From an uncultured Roseobacter sp. (lineage in GTDB: Bacteria; Pseudomonadota; Alphaproteobacteria; Rhodobacterales; Rhodobacteraceae): a DNA stretch of 64,000 nucleotides. Positions 34,801 through 44,021 of this stretch are shown here, one piece after another. Each line of letters starts with the position of its first letter. Position 1 is the stretch's first letter. The notes beneath the pieces are model-generated. The model made no database searches. It had not been told where the DNA came from and saw only the letters and a program-made list of their open reading frames with translations. A program made the position numbers and the translations under genes. The stretch covers positions 868,001-932,000 of the forward strand of contig NZ_CANKYM010000002.1 in the NCBI RefSeq assembly GCF_947488185.1, in the 5' to 3' direction.

Positions 34801-35781
34801 ATGTCACCGCTGCTCCAGGGAATTATCACCGTTATTGTCGGGGTCGGCGGCTGCGTCGGCTATTTCTTCCTGTCCAACCTGATCCTTGACAAAGTCATCT
34901 TTCCGCCCCGCGCGGACAATCCGGGCCAGAACATCAACCGCGCCAATCTGGTGCGCCCGTGGCTGTTCCTGTTTCCGGCGATGGCCGCTCTTGGGCTCTA
35001 TCTGGTCTACCCGGTGGTGGGGTCGTTCTACCGCTCGCTCTACAACCGCTCCGGCGACGAATTCATCGGGTTCGGCAACTACACCACCATGTTTGCCGAC
35101 GATGGCTTTCAGATTGCCTTCTTCAACAACATGCTCTGGGTGCTCGTCGTGCCCGCAGCGGCAACCTTTCTCGGGCTGCTGGTGGCGCAGCTGACCGACC
35201 GGCTGAAGTGGGGCAATATCGCGAAATCGCTGATTTTCATGCCGATGGCGATCTCTTTCGTCGGCGCCTCGCTGATCTGGAAGTTCGTCTACGCCAACAA
35301 TGCCGACATCGGGCTGATCAACGCGATCCGCGACTTCTTTGGCGCCTCCGAGCCGCTGGACGTCTTGCAAGTGCGCTTCTGGAACAACTTTTTCCTGATG
35401 TTCATCCTTGTCTGGATCCAGACTGGCTTTGCCATGGTGATCCTCTCCGCCGCCCTGCGCGGCATTCCGGAGGAGACCATTGAGGCGGCGATCATCGACG
35501 GGGCCAACCCGTTTCAGGTCTTCTTCAAGATCAAGGTGCCGCAGATCATGGGCACGATCGTCGTGGTCTGGACCACGATTACCATCCTCGTGCTCAAGGT
35601 TTTTGACATCGTCTATACGATGACAGGGGGCAATTTTGGCACTGACATCCTGCCCAGTTACATGATGTCTTACATGTTCCGCGATGACGGGCGCGCCACG
35701 GCGGTGGCCTTCATCATCATGATCGTGGTGCTGCCGGTGATGATCTGGAACATTCGGCAGGCAAGGGCGGAGATGAGATAA
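34801..35781 (+). CDS. aglF: Alpha-glucoside ABC transporter permease
   Basis: A 326-residue permease (MalF-like) with six or more membrane helices. The ABC-contact EAA loop reads EETIEAAIIDGANPFQVFFK. A typical opening is PWLFLFPAMAALGLYLVYPV. ATG 34801 follows TTGGGAGGGATTGCC, a good ribosome site; an in-frame ATG at 34756 lacks one. Its stop overlaps the aglG start (TAATG). It forms the channel with AglG, energised by AglK. Confidence 0.92.
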   Translation: MSPLLQGIITVIVGVGGCVGYFFLSNLILDKVIFPPRADNPGQNINRANLVRPWLFLFPAMAALGLYLVYPVVGSFYRSLYNRSGDEFIGFGNYTTMFADDGFQIAFFNNMLWVLVVPAAATFLGLLVAQLTDRLKWGNIAKSLIFMPMAISFVGASLIWKFVYANNADIGLINAIRDFFGASEPLDVLQVRFWNNFFLMFILVWIQTGFAMVILSAALRGIPEETIEAAIIDGANPFQVFFKIKVPQIMGTIVVVWTTITILVLKVFDIVYTMTGGNFGTDILPSYMMSYMFRDDGRATAVAFIIMIVVLPVMIWNIRQARAEMR

Positions 35782-36905
35782 TGGACAATATTGCAGGGAC
35801 TAAATCTTCGCTCAGCTGGGCCGTCAACCTCTCGGTGATCTTCCTCGTGGTGCTCTGGCTGATCCCGACCGTCGGTCTGCTGGTGTCCTCCTTCCGGGAC
35901 CGGGACCAGATTTCGGCCTCGGGCTGGTGGCTGTCGCCCTTCGCAGTGGAGCAGAACTTTCAGGCCAAGATCCCCGCGGGAGAAGTCCGGCAGGATGGGG
36001 AGTTCTTCGTCATCGAGGGAAACATCTTCTCGGGCGGTGAGGGTGAGGTGATCCGCTTTGGCGGTGCGCGGTCCAATCCGACGATTGCCGCTGCAGGCGA
36101 GACTGCAGAGCTTACGCGCGATCGTACCCTGACAGTGCAAGAGAACGGAGATTTCGTCTATCGCTCTCCGGCGGAGATCAAACGCGATCCGAGTGTCTAC
36201 TATTCGACCGCGACGCCGCCGGATTTCTCGCTGGATAACTACCAGACGATCCTCTTTTCCAACAATATGGACATCGCCTTCATCAACACGCTGACGGTCA
36301 CGATCCCTGCAACAATCATCCCCATTCTGATCGCGGCCTTTGCGGCCTATGCGCTGGCGTGGATGGACTTTGCGGGCAGGGGGCTGCTGATCGCGATGGT
36401 TGTGGGGCTCTTGGTGGTGCCTCTGCAACTGGCCCTCGTGCCGCTTTTGCAGTTCCACAACAAGATCGGCATCGGCCAAAGCTTCCTCGGCATCTGGATG
36501 GCGCATACTGGCTTCGGGTTACCGCTCGCGATCTACCTCTTGCGCAACTACATGGTCGGTCTGCCGCGCGACATCATCGAAAGCGCCAAGGTCGACGGGG
36601 CCACGGATTTTCAGGTCTTCACCAAGATCGTGCTGCCGCTGAGCTTCCCCGCATTGGCGTCTTTCGCGATCTTCCAGTTCCTCTGGACGTGGAACGATCT
36701 GCTGGTTGCCAAGGTCTTCCTGCCGTCAAACTCGGAAAGCTGGGTCATGACGGTCAAGATCGCCGATGATCTTTTAGGCTCACGCGGTGGCGATTGGGGT
36801 ATTCTGGCCTCTGCGGCCTTCATCTCGATTGCCGTGCCGCTGATCGTCTTCTTTACAATGCAACGCTATCTGGTGCGCGGTCTGCTGGCCGGCTCCGTGA
36901 AATAG
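35781..36905 (+). CDS. aglG: Alpha-glucoside ABC transporter permease with periplasmic insert
   Basis: A 374-residue MalG-like permease. After the first helix (SLSWAVNLSVIFLVVLWLIP) comes a long periplasmic insert of about 100 residues (roughly 45-150: GEVRQDGEFFVIEGNIFSGG and so on) that is characteristic of AglG proteins. The EAA loop reads DIIESAKVDGATDFQVFTKI. Remaining helices and the C-terminal RYLVRGLLAGSVK are standard. It overlaps aglF by one base and is followed by the hydrolase gene aglA. Confidence 0.92.
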   Translation: MDNIAGTKSSLSWAVNLSVIFLVVLWLIPTVGLLVSSFRDRDQISASGWWLSPFAVEQNFQAKIPAGEVRQDGEFFVIEGNIFSGGEGEVIRFGGARSNPTIAAAGETAELTRDRTLTVQENGDFVYRSPAEIKRDPSVYYSTATPPDFSLDNYQTILFSNNMDIAFINTLTVTIPATIIPILIAAFAAYALAWMDFAGRGLLIAMVVGLLVVPLQLALVPLLQFHNKIGIGQSFLGIWMAHTGFGLPLAIYLLRNYMVGLPRDIIESAKVDGATDFQVFTKIVLPLSFPALASFAIFQFLWTWNDLLVAKVFLPSNSESWVMTVKIADDLLGSRGGDWGILASAAFISIAVPLIVFFTMQRYLVRGLLAGSVK

Positions 36906-36919
36906 AAAGTTCAACAAGA

Positions 36920-38572
36920 ATGACCAAGATGGAACACCATCTGCACCTGCCCGTGATCGACAAGGACTGGTGGCGCGGTGCGGTGATCTACCAGATCTAC
37001 CCGCGCAGTTTTCAGGACAGCAACGGCGATGGCATCGGTGATCTGATCGGTATTTCGCAACGCATGAGCTACATCGCTTCACTGGGTGTCGATGCGATCT
37101 GGATTTCGCCGTTCTTCACCTCGCCAATGAAGGATTTCGGCTATGACGTGAGCGACTATTGCGACGTCGATCCGATGTTCGGCAGCCTCGCGGATTTCGA
37201 CGTGGTGGTCGAGGCCGCGCATCAGCACGGGCTGAAGGTGATGATTGATCTGGTGTTGAGCCATACCTCGGATCAGCATCCGTGGTTCGTGGAAAGCCAG
37301 TCGGACCGCACCAATTCCAAGGCCGATTGGTACGTCTGGTCCGACCCGAAACCCGATGGCACGCCGCCCAACAACTGGCTGTCGATCTTCGGTGGGCCCG
37401 CGTGGCAGTGGGACCCGGGGCGCGAGCAGTACTACCTGCACAACTTCCTGGTGGAGCAGCCCGATCTGAACTTCCACAACGAGGACGTGCAGAGCGCGAT
37501 TCTTGCCACCACACGGTTCTGGCTGGATCGGGGGGTGGACGGGTTCCGGCTCGACACCATCAATTTCTACTATGCCGACAAAAAACTACGCGACAATCCG
37601 GCGCTGCCGCCGGAGCGGCGCAACGCCAATATCGCGCCGTCGGTGAACCCCTACAATCACCAGGAACACATCCATTCCAAGAACCAGCCGGAGAATGTCG
37701 AATTCCTGAAACGGTTCCGGGCGCTGTTGGACGAATACCCCGCCGCCGCCTGTGTGGGCGAGGTCGGTGACGCGCAGCGGGGTCTTGAGCTGCTGGGCGA
37801 ATACACCAAGGGCACCGATCGGGTGCACATGTGTTACGCTTTCGAATTCCTCGCGAAGACGCCGCTGGATGCCACGCGTGTGGCCCAGGTTTTCGATGAG
37901 TTGGGTCGCGTGGCCAAACACGGCTGGCCCTGCTGGGCGTTTTCCAATCACGACGTGATGCGCCATGCGACCCGCTGGGATCTGCCTCCGGCGGCGCAAC
38001 GCATGTTCGCGACGCTGATCATGTGCCTGCGCGGGTCGGTTTGCCTGTATCAGGGGGAAGAGCTTGGCCTGCCGGAGGCAGACGTGGCTTTTGAGGACCT
38101 GCAAGACCCCTATGGCAAGCAGTTCTGGCCCGAGTTCAAGGGTCGCGATGGCTGCCGCACACCGATGGTTTGGGAGGCGTCGAACCAGAACGGTGGCTTC
38201 TCCGAAGGGTTCCCGTGGCTGCCGGTCAGTCATGATCACCTCAACCGGTCGGTTGGGGTGCAAGAGGACGACCCGACGTCGATCCTGCACCACTATCGCC
38301 GGGCAATTGCCTTCCGTAAAGAGCACCCCTCGCTGATCAAGGGGGAGCATGGCGGTGTCTTTGCCTATGGCGATATTCTGCAATTCACCCGGACACATGG
38401 GGACGAGACGCTGTTTTGCGCTTTCAACCTGTCGGACACGCCGTCGCTGCATGGGATGCCGCCGGGCGACTGGAGCACAATCGGGCATGAATTGGGCGGG
38501 GCCACCCCGTCACCGGATTTCAAACTACACCTGGGGCCGTGGCAAGTCTGCCTGGCCATCAAACAGGGTTAA
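36920..38572 (+). CDS. aglA: Alpha-glucosidase (GH13)
   Basis: A 550-residue cytoplasmic GH13 enzyme. Conserved regions are WWRGAVIYQIYPRSFQDSNG at the start, region II with nucleophile Asp212 (GVDGFRLDTINFYY), region III acid/base Glu281 (CVGEVGDA) and region IV His344-Asp345 (AFSNHDVMRHATRW). These are all intact. The frame is open upstream into aglG, but ATG 36920 (or 36929) fits the family N-terminus; the ribosome site is weak. It splits imported alpha-glucosides into monosaccharides. It is fourth in aglEFGAK. Confidence 0.94.
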   Translation: MTKMEHHLHLPVIDKDWWRGAVIYQIYPRSFQDSNGDGIGDLIGISQRMSYIASLGVDAIWISPFFTSPMKDFGYDVSDYCDVDPMFGSLADFDVVVEAAHQHGLKVMIDLVLSHTSDQHPWFVESQSDRTNSKADWYVWSDPKPDGTPPNNWLSIFGGPAWQWDPGREQYYLHNFLVEQPDLNFHNEDVQSAILATTRFWLDRGVDGFRLDTINFYYADKKLRDNPALPPERRNANIAPSVNPYNHQEHIHSKNQPENVEFLKRFRALLDEYPAAACVGEVGDAQRGLELLGEYTKGTDRVHMCYAFEFLAKTPLDATRVAQVFDELGRVAKHGWPCWAFSNHDVMRHATRWDLPPAAQRMFATLIMCLRGSVCLYQGEELGLPEADVAFEDLQDPYGKQFWPEFKGRDGCRTPMVWEASNQNGGFSEGFPWLPVSHDHLNRSVGVQEDDPTSILHHYRRAIAFRKEHPSLIKGEHGGVFAYGDILQFTRTHGDETLFCAFNLSDTPSLHGMPPGDWSTIGHELGGATPSPDFKLHLGPWQVCLAIKQG

Positions 38573-38597
38573 CCCGCGTCTTGGGAGGGACAAGGAT

Positions 38598-39704
38598 ATG
38601 GCCAATCTGAAACTGACGGATGTGGGCAAGGCCTATGGCGGCAACGTCGAGGTGCTCAAGCACATCGATCTGGACATCACCACGGGCGAATTGATCGTCT
38701 TTGTCGGGCCTTCCGGCTGCGGCAAGTCGACCCTGCTGCGCATGATCGCGGGGTTGGAGAAGATCACCGCGGGTGAGTTGACCATCGACGGCGACCGCAT
38801 GAACGACGTGCCCCCTGCACAACGGGGCATTGCGATGGTCTTCCAGTCATATGCGCTCTACCCGCATATGACGGTGCGCGACAACATGGCCTTTGCGCTG
38901 AAGCTGGCCAAGAAATCGCCGCAGGAGATCGACGAGGCGGTGGGCCGCGCGGCCAAGGTGCTGCAGTTGGATGAGTACCTCGACCGTTTGCCCAAGGCGC
39001 TCTCGGGCGGGCAGCGTCAGCGGGTGGCTATTGGTCGGTCCATCGTGCGCGACCCCAAGGTCTATCTCTTTGACGAACCGCTCTCGAACCTTGATGCCTC
39101 CTTGCGGGTCGCCACGCGGATCGAGATTGCGCAATTGAAGGAGAGCATGCCGAATTCCACCATGATCTACGTGACTCACGACCAGGTGGAGGCGATGACT
39201 TTGGCCAGCCGCATCGTGGTGCTGGCCAACAAAGGCATCGCGCAGGTGGGCAGCCCGCTGGAGCTTTATGAGAAGCCCGAGAACGAATTCGTGGCGCAGT
39301 TCATCGGCTCTCCGGCGATGAACCTGCTGGCGGGTGAGATCGTGGAAACCGGTGAGGTCACCACCGTCTCCTGTCCGGAAGGGGGCGGCACCTTCCAGTC
39401 AAATGTACCGACGCAGCCTTCGGATAGGGGCATGAAGATCAACGTCGGCATTCGCCCCGAAGACATGATTGCCACCGATGGCGACAACTATGCCTTCGCT
39501 GACAAAGTCACCATTGTCGAAGCTCTGGGCGAGGTCACGCAACTGTACTTCGAAGCCCCGAGCTCCAGCCGGGACACGGACACGGTGATTGCCAAACTGG
39601 CCGGGATTCACACCAATATGCGCGGCCAGACCCTGAAATTGACCGCGGACCCGTCCAAAGTACATCTTTTTGCCAATGGTAAGTCACTGCTTTATCGGAC
39701 GTGA
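38598..39704 (+). CDS. aglK: Alpha-glucoside ABC transporter ATP-binding protein
   Basis: A 368-residue MalK/MsmK-type ATPase. Walker A is GPSGCGKSTLLR, the signature is LSGGQRQRVAIGR, Walker B is KVYLFDEPLSNLD, and the switch His lies in YVTHDQVEAM. The C-terminal 130 residues form the regulatory TOBE domain (EFVAQFIGSPAMNL, VGIRPEDM). ATG 38598 lies 9 bases after GGGAGGGAC. It ends the agl operon. A longer open frame starting at 38349 lies within aglA and is not used. Confidence 0.94.
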   Translation: MANLKLTDVGKAYGGNVEVLKHIDLDITTGELIVFVGPSGCGKSTLLRMIAGLEKITAGELTIDGDRMNDVPPAQRGIAMVFQSYALYPHMTVRDNMAFALKLAKKSPQEIDEAVGRAAKVLQLDEYLDRLPKALSGGQRQRVAIGRSIVRDPKVYLFDEPLSNLDASLRVATRIEIAQLKESMPNSTMIYVTHDQVEAMTLASRIVVLANKGIAQVGSPLELYEKPENEFVAQFIGSPAMNLLAGEIVETGEVTTVSCPEGGGTFQSNVPTQPSDRGMKINVGIRPEDMIATDGDNYAFADKVTIVEALGEVTQLYFEAPSSSRDTDTVIAKLAGIHTNMRGQTLKLTADPSKVHLFANGKSLLYRT

Positions 39705-39873
39705 CGGTTAGAATCCGCTCAATTTCGCCCGATCCGGCGACGTCCTGACAGGAAGATTTTTGCTCCTGCGCCGAGAAATGCAAATTTGCAGGGGCTTTTG
39801 GTAGATTGCCGGATTTACAGGTGATCCCCGCTGGCATTAGTGTCTGAGATGCCGGGGGTGAAAGGAAGATGTC

Positions 39874-40269
39874 TTGGTAGTGAGTTACAGCACACTGTTG
39901 ATCCTGTTGTGCCTTTTACAAGTAAAACACATGCTGGCGGATTACTTCCTTCAGACAAAGATGATGCTGGATGGACGCGGGCAATACCTGCACCTTGGGC
40001 GGTTCCTGCATGCGGGCGTGCATGCCGTCGGATCGGTTGCGGCGTTTGCCCTGGTGGGCACGCCATTCGCCTTCATCATTCCTGTCGTGTTGCTGGAATG
40101 GGCTGTACACTTCCACATTGACTGGTGGAAAGGGCGCCATACTGAAGATTTGAAACTGACACCGGCGGATGCCGCCTATTGGCGTGCGTCGGGTGTGGAT
40201 CAGGCTCTGCACCAGCTCACGTATGTCGGTATGATCTGGCTCTGGCTGATGGCCGCGGCTGCACCCTAA
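39874..40269 (+). CDS. DUF3307 membrane protein
   Basis: A 131-residue protein with three or four hydrophobic segments and the DUF3307 pattern: LLILLCLLQVKHMLADYFLQ, HAGVHAVGSVAAFAL, and EWAVHFHIDWWKG with clustered His/Asp/Trp. These polar residues inside membrane segments suggest metal or lipid contact, but the family function is unknown. The likely start is TTG 39874 (AAGGAAG upstream) or GTG 39880. It stands alone between the agl operon and the secretion genes. Confidence 0.8.
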   Translation: MVVSYSTLLILLCLLQVKHMLADYFLQTKMMLDGRGQYLHLGRFLHAGVHAVGSVAAFALVGTPFAFIIPVVLLEWAVHFHIDWWKGRHTEDLKLTPADAAYWRASGVDQALHQLTYVGMIWLWLMAAAAP

Positions 40270-40437
40270 CGGTTGCGCAGCGGAAAATTGCATCGAGCCA
40301 CGCACCTGCAAATGCGGTCGGTTGCACGGCAGCTTTGGTCGCTCGTCACCGGTAAAACCCTGACAGATTGCTTTTTTGACCGAGTTGGTTAACGTAAGGT
40401 CATTGGTTTTAGTATTTTGTACGCGGGTGCGGGGGGC

Positions 40438-41817
40438 ATGATCTTGAAACGAATGCGCAATTTTGTCTGTGCAGGTCTGGCTGTCTCGGTACTTGCCGGA
40501 ACGGTTTCCGCCGAAGCTTTGTCTGACGCGGTGCGTTTTGCCGTCACGACGAACCCGACCATCAAGGCCTCGCAGGCTGAAATGCGTGCCTCGGCCTATG
40601 AGCTGATCCAATTGCGGGGCGAGTATGAACCGCGGGTGACCCTGTCAGGCGAAACCGGGTGGCAGCGGGTGAGTGACCCGAATTCCCTGTCCGTTTCGGA
40701 CAATGACAACACCAAGGCTCGCAATCAGCTGGGGGTGCGGGCGGAGCTGGTGTTGTTTGACGGGTTTCGGCGTGCCAATCTTGTCTATGCAAACGCGGCG
40801 CGCGTGGACGGTAGTATTTTCCGTCTGCTGGACGCATCCGAGACCATGGCACTGAACGCCACCGAAGCCTACATTGATGTGCACAGGCACCGGCAATTGC
40901 TGACCGTGGCCGAGCGCAACGTCGCCAAACATGAGGAAATCGGGGCCCGCGTGCGGGACCTTGTGGAAGGCGGGCGTCTGCCGTTCAGTGACGAACTGAC
41001 AATTGATGACAGGGTCCGCTCTGCTCAACTGGCACAGCTTGATGTGGAACGTGCACTGCGGGATGCAAATGCGCGTTATCAAAGGGTAATTGGCCGTCCA
41101 CCAAGCGGTGCCATGAGCGTTCCGCTGGCCAAGGCACCGTCGTCCCTTGCGCAGCTTTCCAACACCGCCGAACGCAACAGTTATCGAGTTCAATTTGCCC
41201 GTACGCAGATCGATCAGACGCGCTTTCAGTCCGAAGTGACCCTCTCGGACCGCTACCCGGAATTGTCGCTGAATACCGGCGTCGTACGCGATATCAATCG
41301 CAACGGCGTTTCAGGCACGCGCACGGATGAGACGGTGGGCATCGGACTGCGATGGACGATTTATCAGGGTGGTCGACAGGCGGAACGGCGCGCGTTGGCC
41401 GAACGCAACAGCCGCGCGATGGCACTTCAGGCCGTCGCCGTGCGGGACGTACGTGAACTGGCCGCCCGCACATGGAACTCCTACCGGACAAATGCCGACC
41501 GGGTGACACAGCTCAACGATCAGCTGCGCATCAACAGGCTGATCGTCGAGGTCTACGGTGACGAATTTCTGGCGGCCAAGCGCACCTTGCTGGACCTGCT
41601 GGAAGTCGAACGCGCCCGGTTCAACGTGGAGTTCGAAGCGGTTGGGGCGCGGGCCGGTCTTGCCTTCAGCACCTACCGTGCGCTGGCTGCGCAAAGCCTG
41701 TTGGCGGCGCATTTCGGGTTGGCCAAGGCCGATATTGCCCTGGAGCCGAGGTTTCAGGACCGCGTGAAGGGTAATCCAAACGCGATTTTCAACGTCGCGA
41801 TCGAGCCGCTCGAATGA
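40438..41817 (+). CDS. TolC-family outer-membrane protein of a type I secretion system
   Basis: A 459-residue outer-membrane factor with a signal peptide (MRNFVCAGLAVSVLAGTVSA). TolC features include the N-terminal repeat EALSDAVRFAVTTNPTIKAS, LRGEYEPRVTLSGETGWQRV, and the second-half repeat with LRWTIYQGGRQAERRALAE; the long amphipathic helices end in DEFLAAKRTLLDLLEVERAR. ATG 40438 is used; 40450 is also possible. Its stop overlaps the start of the ABC exporter gene (ATGA), so the three exporter parts are one operon (outer-membrane duct, ABC, adaptor). Confidence 0.92.
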   Translation: MILKRMRNFVCAGLAVSVLAGTVSAEALSDAVRFAVTTNPTIKASQAEMRASAYELIQLRGEYEPRVTLSGETGWQRVSDPNSLSVSDNDNTKARNQLGVRAELVLFDGFRRANLVYANAARVDGSIFRLLDASETMALNATEAYIDVHRHRQLLTVAERNVAKHEEIGARVRDLVEGGRLPFSDELTIDDRVRSAQLAQLDVERALRDANARYQRVIGRPPSGAMSVPLAKAPSSLAQLSNTAERNSYRVQFARTQIDQTRFQSEVTLSDRYPELSLNTGVVRDINRNGVSGTRTDETVGIGLRWTIYQGGRQAERRALAERNSRAMALQAVAVRDVRELAARTWNSYRTNADRVTQLNDQLRINRLIVEVYGDEFLAAKRTLLDLLEVERARFNVEFEAVGARAGLAFSTYRALAAQSLLAAHFGLAKADIALEPRFQDRVKGNPNAIFNVAIEPLE

Positions 41818-44018
41818 GATTGCAGGGCGGCACGGAGGCTGGTGCCGTACCGCTACGCCGTGCGGGGGCCGGCATGCCACCGAAGGACGGCGCTGCGCCG
41901 GATATGGCGATGATTGAATGGCTGGCGCGGGCCTTTGACCAACCGTTCTCGGCGGATGCTGTGCAAGCACGGCTTTCGCAAGAGACCGCATTATCGGATC
42001 CGCACGACCTTGCCCGCGCGCTGGAGGCCATCGGGCTGGCATCCCGGCTTATATTGCGCGACCCTGCGGCGATTGATGCGATTGCGCTGCCGTTTCTGGT
42101 TTGGCGGAAATCCGGGCAGCCGTTGATCGTTCAAGACATAAGTGAAGGCGGCAAGACCGCACGCGTGGTCGATCCGGCGCAGGGTACCCTGGTGCAGGAA
42201 ATCCCGTTGCGTAAGCTGCGCAAGGACATCCGCCCGGAGCTGATGTTGGTCACCCGCAGCGCCGACCGGGCAGGGGCGATGCTGTCGCCCGACACCGCGC
42301 GGGATGGCCCGCGAGCCGGGCATTGGTTCTGGGCGCCGGTGCGGGCAAACTCGGGGAACTGGGCGCAGATTCTCGTCGCCGCTTTCCTGCTCAATCTGAT
42401 GACGCTGGCGCTGCCGCTTTTTGTCATGAACGTCTATGACAAGGTGATCCCCAATCTCGCCTATGTGACGCTCTGGACGCTGGCCATCGGGGTCGGGATT
42501 GCGCTGCTGCTTGATCTGGTGATGCGCACGATCCGCGCGAATATCCTTGAAAATATTGGCCGACGCGTGGATCTGAAAGTGGCGGCCACGCTGTTTCGGC
42601 AGGCGATGAATACCCGGCTGCTGGACCGCCCCGGCGGGGCTGCGGGCATCGCCAGCACGATCCGCGATTTCGAAGTCGTGCGCGAATTCTTTGCCTCCGC
42701 CACCTTTGTCGCGCTGATTGATCTGCTGTTCATTGGAATCTTTGTGGCGGCGCTCTACCTCATCGTCGGGCCGATTGCGCTGGTGCCTCTGCTTGCCGTT
42801 CCCGTGGTCTTGGTGATCGCCATTGCTGCGCAATTGCCGCTGGGTCGCAGCGCGGGGCGCGCGCAGCAAATGGCCACGAAACGCCACGTGGTGCTGGTGG
42901 AATCGCTGGCCGGGATTGAAACCATCAAGAGCCTGAACGCCGAACCCCTGATGCAGCGTGAGTGGGAAGCGGCGGTCGCGGCCTCCTCGCGGATCAACGG
43001 CCGCACCAAATTCTGGTCCAACGTCGCGACCAATGGCACGATGTTGGTGCAGCAACTGGTGTCGGTCCTGATCATTGTCTGGGGCGTTTTTCTGGTCTCG
43101 GACGGCGTGATCACCGTGGGCGGGCTGATTGCGGCGAATATCCTCGCCGGTCGGGTGCTGGCCCCCCTGGGAACCATCGCGCAGACGATTTTCCGCGCAC
43201 AATATGCGTTTAAATCGCTGGCGGCGCTAAATCGGTTCATGGCGTTGCCGGTAGAACAAGGCCCGGCTGTGAAGAGTGACGCGCATGTCAAAGAGGGCGA
43301 GCTTGCGCTGGACACCGTGTCGCTCACCTATCCGAATGCTGCGCGCCCGGCGCTGAAAGACCTCAGTTTTACCGTGGCACCGGGGGAATGTGTCGCTTTG
43401 CTGGGCCGGGTCGGGTCCGGCAAAACCACGGCGGGTAAGGTGCTGGCGGGGTTGCTCCAGCCCGACAGCGGCACGGTGCTCGTCGACGGGATCGCCTTGT
43501 CGCAATACGAACCTGCAGAGCTGCGCCGCGGCATCGGTTATCTGCCTCAAATCCCAGAACTTTTCACCGGCTCCCTGCGCGAGAACCTCGTGATCGGTCA
43601 GCAAAACGCCAGCGATGAAGAGATTGCACGGGCGCTCTATTTTGCGGCGATGGATGAGTTTCTCGCTGAAGCGCCGGAAGGGCTCGACATGTTCATCGGC
43701 GAGCAGGGCAAGCATTTGTCGGGCGGGCAAAAGCAGGGCGTGGCGCTGGCCCGCCTGCTGCTGCGCCGCCCCAAGACGCTATTTCTGGACGAACCGACCA
43801 ACGCCATGGATCAGCGCATGCAGACGTTGATCATCAACCGACTGGCAGAGCTGAACAAGACCGGCGTCGGCATGGTCATCTGCACGCATCGGCAATCGCT
43901 GGCCGCCATGGCAGAGCGGTTGATCGTGATGGATCAGGGGCGCGCCGCGCTGGATGGTCCGCGCAACGATGTGTTGAACAAACTGCGGGCCATGGGTGCC
44001 GCGCGGGCAAAGGGGTAG
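41814..44018 (+). CDS. Type I secretion system permease/ATPase (LapB-like)
   Basis: A 734-residue ABC exporter. Residues about 25-155 form a degenerate C39-peptidase-like domain without a catalytic Cys, as in adhesin and RTX exporters, where it binds the substrate. The membrane domain (about 175-460) includes LMTLALPLFVMNVYDKVIPN, the LapB-type start of helix 1. The ATPase has Walker A GRVGSGKTTAGK, signature LSGGQKQ, and Walker B TLFLDEPTNAMD. The exporter probably secretes the FecR/vWA/RTX protein encoded 3.9 kb downstream, and may once have served the RTX haloperoxidase. Confidence 0.93.
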   Translation: MRLQGGTEAGAVPLRRAGAGMPPKDGAAPDMAMIEWLARAFDQPFSADAVQARLSQETALSDPHDLARALEAIGLASRLILRDPAAIDAIALPFLVWRKSGQPLIVQDISEGGKTARVVDPAQGTLVQEIPLRKLRKDIRPELMLVTRSADRAGAMLSPDTARDGPRAGHWFWAPVRANSGNWAQILVAAFLLNLMTLALPLFVMNVYDKVIPNLAYVTLWTLAIGVGIALLLDLVMRTIRANILENIGRRVDLKVAATLFRQAMNTRLLDRPGGAAGIASTIRDFEVVREFFASATFVALIDLLFIGIFVAALYLIVGPIALVPLLAVPVVLVIAIAAQLPLGRSAGRAQQMATKRHVVLVESLAGIETIKSLNAEPLMQREWEAAVAASSRINGRTKFWSNVATNGTMLVQQLVSVLIIVWGVFLVSDGVITVGGLIAANILAGRVLAPLGTIAQTIFRAQYAFKSLAALNRFMALPVEQGPAVKSDAHVKEGELALDTVSLTYPNAARPALKDLSFTVAPGECVALLGRVGSGKTTAGKVLAGLLQPDSGTVLVDGIALSQYEPAELRRGIGYLPQIPELFTGSLRENLVIGQQNASDEEIARALYFAAMDEFLAEAPEGLDMFIGEQGKHLSGGQKQGVALARLLLRRPKTLFLDEPTNAMDQRMQTLIINRLAELNKTGVGMVICTHRQSLAAMAERLIVMDQGRAALDGPRNDVLNKLRAMGAARAKG

Positions 44019-44021
44019 GGG

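Noticed and set aside
41991-43202. 403-codon minus-strand frame opposite the T1SS ATPase gene
   Set aside because: Shadow frame dominated by Arg/His/Gln; no family signature.
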